The position numbers and the translations under genes were made by a program. Below, piece by piece: positions 9,601-15,532 of a stretch of DNA of 64,000 nucleotides. Source of the stretch: Deltaproteobacteria bacterium (lineage in GTDB: Bacteria > Myxococcota_A > Polyangia > DRWM01 > JAAZOP01); the NCBI GenBank assembly GCA_016218815.1, contig JACRCX010000055.1, positions 22,257-86,256 on the forward strand. Direction: 5' to 3'. The notes under the pieces are model-generated. The model was not told where the DNA came from and made no database searches. It saw nothing but the letters and a program-made list of their open reading frames with translations. How positions within the stretch are numbered: position 1 is the first letter of the stretch; every line of letters starts with the position of its first letter.

Positions 9601-10552
9601 CGCCTGCGCGGCGCGCGCCGCCGACCGCACGGCCCTCGCCCTCGCCCGGAGCTGGCAGGTCGCCGCCTTCTCGTCGGCCGGGAGGATCGGCGAGGCCCGG
9701 GAAGCCTTGCGCGAAGCGCAGGAGCTGGCCTCGGGGGCCGAACCCGCCGTCCAGGCCTTCGTCGCGGCCCGCCGCGCCGAGCTGGCCGGCGCGCTCGGCG
9801 ACCTGGCCGAACGCCGCGATGCCTTCGCCGCGGCCGCCCGCCTCTATCGCGAATGCGGCGAAGTGCGCCGCGCCGCCGGCGCCGCCGCCAACCTCGCCGA
9901 TGTCCACAACCGCGTCGGTGCCTACGGCGACGCCGCCGAAGCCCTGCGCGCCGCCGTCGAGGACTGCCGCCGCGTCGGCAACCGTGTCCGCGAGGGCTAC
10001 GCCCTGTGCAACCTCGGCTACTCCCGGACCATGGCCGGTGCCCCGCGCGACGCCCTCGCCACGCTGGCCGAGGCCGAGCGCGTCGCCCGCGCCGTCCGCG
10101 ATCAGCGCCTGCGCGCCGGCGTCCGCCTGTACCGCCTGCGTGCCCTGCTCGCGCTGCCGGATCCCGCCGCCGCGCGCGCCGAGTCGGAGCAGGCACTCGC
10201 CGAAACGGAGCGCCTCGGCGCTCCGGGGTTGCTCGTGCTCACCCTGACCGTCGCCGCCCGCTGCCGCCTCGCCGTGGGCGACGCCTCCGCCGCGCTCGCC
10301 CTGTCCGAACGCGCCCTCGCCCTGCGCGATCAGCTCGGCGGCGTGGAAGAGGACGAGGCCGAAGTCTATCTCACGCACGCGCGCGCTCTCGCCGCCGTCG
10401 GCCGCCTCGAGGAGGCCCGCCGCGTGCAGCAGACCGGCCGCGATCGCCTCTGGGCCATCGCCGGCCGCATCGCCGATCTCGGCTGGCGCGCCCGCTTCCT
10501 CCGCGACGTCCCCGCCCACCGCCTCCTCGTCGAATCCGACGAGTTCGGATGA
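6680..10552 (+). CDS. PknB-type Ser/Thr kinase fused to degenerate cyclase, AAA ATPase and TPR modules
   Basis: 1290-residue cytoplasmic signalling protein. Residues ~20-285 are a complete eukaryote-like kinase: GEGGMGVVHRA glycine loop, AAIKFL lysine, HRDLKPSN catalytic loop, DFGIA, and GTPWYLSPEQ activation segment. Residues ~305-435 resemble a class III nucleotide cyclase scaffold (EQRVVAVLLAQ, then GGRALGLFGG) without visible metal or base-binding residues. Residues ~455-720 form a STAND-like AAA module (FGRQAEL, Walker A GPPGIGKSRL at ~483, Walker B-like ALLVEDLQWAD). The C-terminal ~430 residues are Ala-rich helical TPR-type repeats. This kinase/cyclase/AAA/TPR order is known from myxobacterial kinase-cyclase fusions. 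It is monocistronic; no TOMM genes are nearby. Confidence 0.92.
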   Translation: MGQRDTQRTPPPVGPAPGAVVGGFVLGDRLGEGGMGVVHRALGPDGRPAAIKFLVASTTSGKEAARRFAREAAIRIPHPNVCQVLDAGHALDGTPWIAMELLEGESLEARLARGRLPPAETVDLGVQVCRGLTAAHGAGIVHRDLKPSNLFLCRDGTVKLFDFGIALLWSGEATRMTTAGMILGTPWYLSPEQARGQADLDARTDVWSLGVALWEGLAGRAPFARETPLASVVAVLMEDPPPLAVVAPSAPPSLGAVIERAMRKVREERWPDAASFGDALRSADLTTAPALPVPPSEPSRSIPPGEQRVVAVLLAQGVRDREALEAAVQEQGGLFMPLVGGRALGLFGGDAWEGDEVARAATAASASRAAAACMSVSSGRAAQSGAGLAGSVLQAAEAGCKLGLAGVAVDPEAARGLGDSFELRDAAGGFTELPAARPSRDALPRSDEQGASATFGRQAELAVIRQAVERLLDERRAAALLLSGPPGIGKSRLRREAARLVAAAAPAAWVLTARGETLRRETAFALVLSALRDHAQLGAIRHGWPRLDPAAPLHERRLAVLRLALEAVGEQGGAPAWVGVLGELLGVDVGEAAAASAAAPRDPQVVRDRFRMALLDYFGALAARAPLALLVEDLQWADAPSLELLEDLLDRHADRPLLVLATARPELRESGREPFAGLEAVRLQVRGLAVADVARLAAAVAGRSLSDALVRSVAERTAGNPLFVREIMLELRERGSLDAGASDLPLPLTVEAAVQSRLDHLRLVEKDLCKRAAVLGRPFATPEVSALGVADAEHTLESLSRQEILVARGRARGGRDWQFRSTLVADVAYRMLADDLRAELHRRAAGFLSSAPQAEPEEVATHFERGGQPAQAAAWYRKAARAAAERGDSVTVVRCAEPALRDAPAGEGVFELHRDYAVALGYLGRREEQERELGLAIVAAPRDADRAHILVYRAELFWRTGRMAEAFGAAEAAVACAARAADRTALALARSWQVAAFSSAGRIGEAREALREAQELASGAEPAVQAFVAARRAELAGALGDLAERRDAFAAAARLYRECGEVRRAAGAAANLADVHNRVGAYGDAAEALRAAVEDCRRVGNRVREGYALCNLGYSRTMAGAPRDALATLAEAERVARAVRDQRLRAGVRLYRLRALLALPDPAAARAESEQALAETERLGAPGLLVLTLTVAARCRLAVGDASAALALSERALALRDQLGGVEEDEAEVYLTHARALAAVGRLEEARRVQQTGRDRLWAIAGRIADLGWRARFLRDVPAHRLLVESDEFG

Positions 10553-10583
10553 CCCGGACCCTCCCCACCTCTCCCGCCGTCCT

Positions 10584-10606
10584 GCCCTGAACGAAGTCGA
10601 AGGGGC
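10584..10606. repeat. dispersed CCCTGA(A/G)C...TCGAAGGGG repeat, copy 1
   Basis: GCCCTGAACGAAGTCGAAGG followed by GGC, just downstream of the kinase gene. Related copies lie at 33851-33873 and, inverted, at 38364-38382. Each is an imperfect inverted unit (CCCTGA...TCGAAGGG). Repeats of this kind are common in environmental bacterial genomes. Confidence 0.6.
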
Positions 10607-10673
10607 CTCCCCACCTCTCCTCTTCCGGTCCTGAAAAGCCCGCCGCGCCGTCCCGAGCCGTTGGATTGGCAGC

Positions 10674-12212
10674 TCAGTACGGCGGATCAGGATCGATCAA
10701 CCCCCGCAAACCCGTCCGATCCAGATCCCCCACCGCCGGCAGCACCCGGATCGAAATGCGCCCCGCCACGCTCAGGATGCCCAGCCCCGGATCGTAGTCC
10801 GTCAGCCCCGTCCCCCCACCCCGCGTGATGCCGGCGTCCCAGGCCCCGGCCACCTCGCCGTTCTGCGCCACAGCCCCCAGCTCCTCGCCCGTTCCGTACA
10901 CGTCGATCCCCGAAATACTCACCCCGTCCATCGTCCCGCCGCCCAGGTCCAACAGCAGCCCGATGCGCGCGTTGTCGTGCAGCACCAGGTCGGCCAGCGT
11001 CGCGCCCGCCTGCGGGCGCACCACCTGGATGCCGTCCGCCGCCCGCCGCTCCGCGAGCGCCCCGCAGTCCAGGCAGCCCCACCGCGTCGTCTCCACCGCC
11101 GCATCCCGGATCGTCAGCGACACCGGGTCCACCACCACGATCCCCGCGTACCGGTTGCCCCGCAGCGACGTCCCCGCCCCCGTCACCTCCAGGCTCTGCG
11201 TCCCCTGCGCCCACAGCCCCGCTCGCCCGTTCCCGTGCGCCGCCAGCCGCTCGTGCCGCACCGTCCCCCCGTCGTGCACCAGCCCGAACCCCTCCCCCCC
11301 GGAAACCACCAGATCCGTCGAGTGCACGATCGCCCCGTCCACGAACACTCCCCCGAACGAGGGCGGCAGGCCGTCCTCCCCCCCGCCGGGCTCCCCGATC
11401 AACGGCCCCCCCAGCCAGTGCGACCTCGAAAGGTCGACCCCGGCCAGCGTCGTGTCGCCCGCCGACACCGCTAGCCCGACGCCCAGATTGTCCGGCGCGC
11501 CGCCCCCGGTCCAGACCGTGGTCGTCCCCACCAGCACCACGCCGAATCCGGCGAACCCGCGCACCCGCACCCCGTCCAGCTCCGCGCGCCCCCCCCGCAC
11601 CACCACCAGCCCGTGCGTCGCCATCGATTCCGGTCGCGCCTCCTCCGGCCGCGTCGTCCCCCCCGCCGCGAACGGACCCTCCAGCTCCACCGTCGTCAGC
11701 TTGAGCGACGCCGTCCGCTCCACCCCGATCGCCACGCCTCGCGTCGCGACCACCGTCACCCGGTCCGCCTCGATCGCCCCCCCGCCCCCGATCGCCGCGA
11801 TGCCGTAGTTCGACGCCGACTCGATCCTCAGATCCGTCACCCGCGTCGTCGCCCCCCGCCCCGTCCGCAACGTGAGCACCGGCCGGAACGCGTCGCCCGG
11901 CGTCTCCAGCACGGTCGCCTCCCCTTGTCCCGCCAACGTCACGCCCGCCGGTACCTCGAACGTCCCCGCGACCCGGCACGCGCCGATGGTCACCGTCTCC
12001 CCCGCCCGGGCCTGCTCCAGCCTCCGCCCCAGCTCCGCCGCGTCGCAGGTCACGCCCCCGTCGCCCGACGCGTCCGGAGCGGCATCCGGCCCGCCGTCGT
12101 CCGCGTCCGGGACGCCGACATCTCCGTCGTCCGCCCCGGCCAGGATCCCGCAGCCATGCGACGCCCACGCCATCGCCGCGATCACCCCGACGGTCAACGT
12201 CCGTCTCGTCAT
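10674..12212 (-). CDS. right-handed beta-helix lipoprotein
   Basis: 512-residue lipoprotein. The signal MTRRTLTVGVIAAMAWASHG ends in a lipobox Cys, followed by an Asp/Ala/Gly linker. The mature body has the turn-by-turn signature of parallel beta-helix proteins (pectate lyase-like, PbH1): repeated strands such as ATRVTDLRIESASNYGIAAIG, GVAIGVERTASLKLTTVELE and GRAELDGVRVRGFAGFGVVL. No lyase catalytic residues are recognisable. Likely outer-surface, possibly glycan binding (inference). ATG 12212 is preceded by GGAGGTCGG and is favoured over the in-frame upstream start. A TTGACA promoter lies just upstream (12240-12268). Confidence 0.85.
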   Translation of the reverse strand: MTRRTLTVGVIAAMAWASHGCGILAGADDGDVGVPDADDGGPDAAPDASGDGGVTCDAAELGRRLEQARAGETVTIGACRVAGTFEVPAGVTLAGQGEATVLETPGDAFRPVLTLRTGRGATTRVTDLRIESASNYGIAAIGGGGAIEADRVTVVATRGVAIGVERTASLKLTTVELEGPFAAGGTTRPEEARPESMATHGLVVVRGGRAELDGVRVRGFAGFGVVLVGTTTVWTGGGAPDNLGVGLAVSAGDTTLAGVDLSRSHWLGGPLIGEPGGGEDGLPPSFGGVFVDGAIVHSTDLVVSGGEGFGLVHDGGTVRHERLAAHGNGRAGLWAQGTQSLEVTGAGTSLRGNRYAGIVVVDPVSLTIRDAAVETTRWGCLDCGALAERRAADGIQVVRPQAGATLADLVLHDNARIGLLLDLGGGTMDGVSISGIDVYGTGEELGAVAQNGEVAGAWDAGITRGGGTGLTDYDPGLGILSVAGRISIRVLPAVGDLDRTGLRGLIDPDPPY

Positions 12213-12239
12213 TCCGACCTCCGCCGCCACCGGCATTTC

Positions 12240-12268
12240 ATGCTGACCCGCGGTCGCTCACCTGTCAA
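12240..12268 (-). promoter_or_regulatory. candidate sigma70-type promoter
   Basis: Reading the minus strand: TTGACA (12268-12263), a 17-nt spacer, CAGCAT (12245-12240), about 28 nt upstream of ATG 12212. The -35 is a perfect consensus. Confidence 0.5.
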
Positions 12269-12281
12269 GGGACCGTGGGGC

Positions 12282-12309
12282 TTGCGCCGGCCCGGAATCG
12301 GGGTAACGT
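12282..12309 (+). promoter_or_regulatory. candidate sigma70-type promoter
   Basis: TTGCGC at 12282-12287 and TAACGT at 12304-12309 with 16-nt spacing, 19 nt upstream of ATG 12329. It is back-to-back with the minus-strand promoter, their -35 boxes 13 bp apart. Confidence 0.35.
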
Positions 12310-12328
12310 ACAGGGCGGAGGTCAGGCC

Positions 12329-14197
12329 ATGCGCAGGGGAAGTCCGGCCGCGTCGCTGGTCCTGCTGTGCCTCGTCGCGCCGCTCGCCGGCTGCTCGCCG
12401 TCCGCGGACCCGTGCGACGGACTCGATTGCTCGTTCTTCGGCGTCTGCGGCCGCCTCTCCTCCGGCCAGGAAGGCTACTGCCTCTGCCGGCTCGGCGCCC
12501 ACCCGATCGCGGACGGCCTCGATTGCGCCCCGAACGACTACGTGGACCCGTGCCGCGGCGTCGACTGCTCCTCCGCCGGCTACTGCTTCGCCGTCAGCGG
12601 GTTTCCCATCTGCGAGTGCGACCCGGGGACCCGCCGCGACGGGACCGGCCTCTACTGCCTCCCCGACGGCTCGGCCCCGCCCGATGCCGGCACCGAGGCC
12701 GACTCCGGCGCCGAGGATGCCCCCTCCGGCGAGGCCGAGGCCGGCTGGTGGCTCGACGAACAGGTTCGTGAACCGGGCCTCACCAAGCTCGACATCGTCC
12801 TGCTCGTCGACAACTCCGGCTCCATGTCCCAGGAACAGGATGCGCTCGCCCTCCAGTTCCCCGAGTTGCTCGGCGAGCTCCTCGACCCCCCGGACGCCGA
12901 CGGCGACACCCGCCCCGACCACGCCCCCGTCGAGGACCTCAACCTCGGCGTCATCTCGTCCGACATGGGCACCGCCGGCTATCGCGTGCCGACCTGCACC
13001 TGGGCCGACGTCGGCGACAACGGCTGCATGCAGCACCATCCCGTCGGGCTCCCCTGCGGCGTCCACAGCTACCCGACCTGGCTCGCGCGCAATCCCGAGA
13101 ACGCCGACACCTACCCCGTCGAGCAGATGGTCGAGGACTTCGGCTGCCTCGCCACCCTCGGCACCGCCGGTTGCGGCTTCGAGCAGCAGCTCAAGGCGAT
13201 GCACCAGGCGCTCTCCGCCGATCTCGCCCCCGGCGCCTGCAACGCCGGCTTCCTCCGCAACGATTCGCTCCTCGCGCTGCTCTGGCTCACCGACGAGGAA
13301 GACTGCTCGGTCCTGCCCGACCATCCGGAAATCTTCGACATGGACCGCGACGACCTCGGCCACCTCAACATCCGCTGCTTCCTCCACCCGGAGCTGGTCG
13401 AGCCCGTCTCGGACTACGTCGCCGCGTTCGGCAACCTCCGGCCCACGGGTGCGGCCAACGTCGTCCTGGCCATGATCGTCGGCGTCCCCCCGGACGAGCC
13501 CCGCTGCATCGGCGCCGGCGATACCCTCGCCGCGTGCCTCGGCCTCCCCGCCATGACGGCGCGAATCGATCCCGGCTCGGCCACCACCCTGGTCCCCTCG
13601 TGCGACACCGACCTGGGCCTCGCGTACCCCCCCCGGCGCTTCGTCGAGCTCGCCCGGTTGTGGGGCCCCGACGCCTACGTGGACTCGATCTGCAAGACCG
13701 ACTGGAACGATGCCTTCCGGAACCTCTCCCGCCGCGTCGTCGCCGGCATGGGCGAGGATCGCGTGTGCCTCGACCGCGCCCCCTCGTTCGACGGCACCAC
13801 CTGCGTCGCCCAGTGCTGGCTGATCGAAACCCTCGACGACGGCCGCGAATGCTCGGCCGATCCCTCGTGCCCCCAGACCTGGTGCCCGCCCGCGACCCCG
13901 GAGTCGCTCGACCGCCTGCGGCCGTGCACCGATCCGGCGACCGGCGCCCTCTGCCTGCCCCTCAAGCGCGATCTGGGTACGACCCGCGAGAGCGGCTACG
14001 ACCGCCGCCAATGCCTCGTCCGCCAGGTCCCCCGCGACCCCCTGGCCTACCGCTGCGGCGGCCCGCTCGGCGACGGCTGGTACTTCGTTCCCGCCACCTG
14101 GTCGGAGGAATCGTGCGCCGAGCTGGTCTTCTCGCGCTCCGGCTCTCTCCCCCTCCTCGCCCGCGGCTCCTCCGCCGCCTTCCGTTGTCCGCGGTAG
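12329..14197 (+). CDS. EGF-like/VWA domain lipoprotein
   Basis: 622-residue lipoprotein. MRRGSPAASLVLLCLVAPLAG ends in lipobox Cys. Residues ~25-115 contain two EGF-like, Cys-rich units (CDGLDCSFFGVCGRL and CRGVDCSSAGYCFAV, each followed by a closing CxC). An acidic linker leads into a von Willebrand A domain starting KLDIVLLVDNSGSMSQEQDA, with the MIDAS DxSxS intact, and WLTDEED later as a further VWA-like metal site. The C-terminal ~150 residues are Cys-rich (QCWLIETL, CSADPSCPQTWC). Members of this Myxococcota-type family are surface-exposed and thought to mediate adhesion or protein contact. ATG 12329 has GGCGGAGG 8 nt upstream. Confidence 0.88.
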   Translation: MRRGSPAASLVLLCLVAPLAGCSPSADPCDGLDCSFFGVCGRLSSGQEGYCLCRLGAHPIADGLDCAPNDYVDPCRGVDCSSAGYCFAVSGFPICECDPGTRRDGTGLYCLPDGSAPPDAGTEADSGAEDAPSGEAEAGWWLDEQVREPGLTKLDIVLLVDNSGSMSQEQDALALQFPELLGELLDPPDADGDTRPDHAPVEDLNLGVISSDMGTAGYRVPTCTWADVGDNGCMQHHPVGLPCGVHSYPTWLARNPENADTYPVEQMVEDFGCLATLGTAGCGFEQQLKAMHQALSADLAPGACNAGFLRNDSLLALLWLTDEEDCSVLPDHPEIFDMDRDDLGHLNIRCFLHPELVEPVSDYVAAFGNLRPTGAANVVLAMIVGVPPDEPRCIGAGDTLAACLGLPAMTARIDPGSATTLVPSCDTDLGLAYPPRRFVELARLWGPDAYVDSICKTDWNDAFRNLSRRVVAGMGEDRVCLDRAPSFDGTTCVAQCWLIETLDDGRECSADPSCPQTWCPPATPESLDRLRPCTDPATGALCLPLKRDLGTTRESGYDRRQCLVRQVPRDPLAYRCGGPLGDGWYFVPATWSEESCAELVFSRSGSLPLLARGSSAAFRCPR

Positions 14198-15166
14198 CTA
14201 CCGCTGACTCCCGCGCCGCCGCCGTGCCGTCCACCCCAACACCGCAAACGCCACCACCATCAGCCCCGCACCCCCGGCGCCCGGTGTCGCCCGACAGGTG
14301 CACCCGCCGCCCGATGCGCTCGGCACGCACTGCCCCAGGCTGTTGCACGACATCTCGCCCCCCGGACAATCCGCGGACGTCCGGCAGTCGAACGTGCACG
14401 TCCCGCCGTCCCCGCAGTACTGCGCCTCCGGACACTCCGTGTTGCTGGTGCAACCCGGCGCCGCGTCGCCCTCCCCGCCGCCGTCCCCCGTCGCCTCGCC
14501 GTCGGCATCCGCCTCCACGGACGAGTCGGCTTCGGCGGACGAGTCGGCGCCCGCGTCCGCATCCGCATCCCCGTCCGCGTCCGCGTCCGCCCCGGCCGGC
14601 GTCGCCACCACGGCCCGGATGATCCAGTCGCCCTCGAGGCCGAGCGCCTGGCTCCGCACCCACCCCATCCCGCTGGCGTCGATGAAGTTTCGCTCCGGAT
14701 AGTCCAGCCCGTCGTCGTCCCGCGCCACACTCGGCAGCCCGCCGGCCTGGAACTCGATGCCCACGCGGAACGGTCCGGTGACGTCGATGGCGCCGCCGTC
14801 GGTCGGGTCGACCTCCTGCAGCGCCTCGTCCGACGGCGTCACCGTGAACTCGTTCACGTACAGCTCGCTCCCGGGGTCGTCGGTCCCCGCCGCGTCGTCC
14901 CACACGTGGATCGTGACGTTGCGCGGCGTCGCGTCCCCCCCGCCGCCGAAGAGGAACTGGATCCGCAAGAGCTGCGTCGGCGCCTCCGGCACGAACCGCG
15001 ACGCCGCCGCCTCGCCCGTGACGAACCCCGACTGGAACCCGGCCGTGCCGCCCGTCCCGAACCCGTCGTTCGTCAGCGTCGTCTCCGCCCCCGCGACTCG
15101 GCCAAGCGACAACACGAGCGCCCCCGCCAGCAACAGCCCCCCCCGGTGCATCACGCGACGTTCCAT
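14198..15166 (-). CDS. secreted MYXO-CTERM-like protein with acidic linker
   Basis: 322-residue exported protein: basic start MERRVMHRGG, hydrophobic stretch and a Sec cleavage site near VAGAET. Residues ~25-185 form a beta-rich domain (LLRIQFLFGGGG, NVTIHVWDD, DVTGPFRVGIEFQ), resembling the accessory beta-sandwich domains of secreted proteins. An Ala/Asp/Glu linker (DADADGDADADAG) follows, then a Cys module (CTSNTECPEAQYCGDGGTC) and a C-terminus of GGGCTCRA, a hydrophobic helix and RRRRGSQR, which fits the MYXO-CTERM/GlyGly-type sorting tail. It converges with the VWA gene, its stop abutting that of the neighbour. ATG 15166 has AAGGAGGGG upstream. Confidence 0.85.
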   Translation of the reverse strand: MERRVMHRGGLLLAGALVLSLGRVAGAETTLTNDGFGTGGTAGFQSGFVTGEAAASRFVPEAPTQLLRIQFLFGGGGDATPRNVTIHVWDDAAGTDDPGSELYVNEFTVTPSDEALQEVDPTDGGAIDVTGPFRVGIEFQAGGLPSVARDDDGLDYPERNFIDASGMGWVRSQALGLEGDWIIRAVVATPAGADADADGDADADAGADSSAEADSSVEADADGEATGDGGGEGDAAPGCTSNTECPEAQYCGDGGTCTFDCRTSADCPGGEMSCNSLGQCVPSASGGGCTCRATPGAGGAGLMVVAFAVLGWTARRRRGSQR

Positions 15167-15278
15167 CCTCGCCCCTCCTTCCGCATCCGCACACCTCGGC
15201 GCGCGCGAATCAAGCACGAGCCTGAACACGAACGACCACGCGGTCAAGTCCCACGCTCCCCTTCCGTTCCAACGCCTT

Positions 15279-15321
15279 GTTCGCCGGTTCCCCGTTCCCT
15301 GTTCCCTGTTCGCCGGTTCCC
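15279..15321. repeat. short GTTCGCCGGTTCCC direct repeat with GTTCCCT units
   Basis: Two copies of GTTCGCCGGTTCCC frame tandem GTTCCCT units just upstream of the tRNA gene. This looks like intergenic low-complexity repeat DNA. Confidence 0.45.
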
Positions 15322-15365
15322 TTCCCCCGTTCGCCTTCCCCACGCTATTCTCCCAATCCCCCGCT

Positions 15366-15451
15366 GCCCGGGTGGCGGAATCGGCAGACGCCGGGGGCTT
15401 AAAACCCCCTGGTCCCCACGGACCGTGCGGGTTCGACTCCCGCCCCGGGCA
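15366..15451 (+). tRNA. tRNA-Leu (anticodon UAA)
   Basis: 86-nt class II tRNA. The acceptor stem GCCCGGG (15366-15372) pairs with CCCGGGC (15444-15450). The anticodon arm is GGGGG-CTTAAAA-CCCCC, giving anticodon TAA. A long variable arm (TGGTCCCCACGGACCG) is typical of Leu, and the T arm is GCGGG-TTCGACT-CCCGC. The discriminator is A and CCA is not encoded. It reads the UUA codon, which should be very rare in this genome. TATTCT at 15346-15351 could be its -10 box. Confidence 0.96.
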
Positions 15452-15455
15452 CCCC

Positions 15456-15485
15456 TTGGCCCGCCGCCCAATTCGCCGCTATACT
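15456..15485 (+). promoter_or_regulatory. candidate sigma70-type promoter
   Basis: TTGGCC (15456-15461), 18-nt spacer, TATACT (15480-15485), 47 nt upstream of ATG 15533. It lies immediately after the tRNA gene. Confidence 0.45.
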
Positions 15486-15532
15486 CTCCCCCGACCGAAA
15501 GCTTCCGGGGGAGACCGGGAGGGTTCTGTAAG

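Noticed and set aside
7183..10590. 1135-residue Arg-rich open frame overlapping the kinase gene
   Set aside because: It is a +1 shadow of the kinase; composition is almost only Arg/Pro/Ala/Gly.
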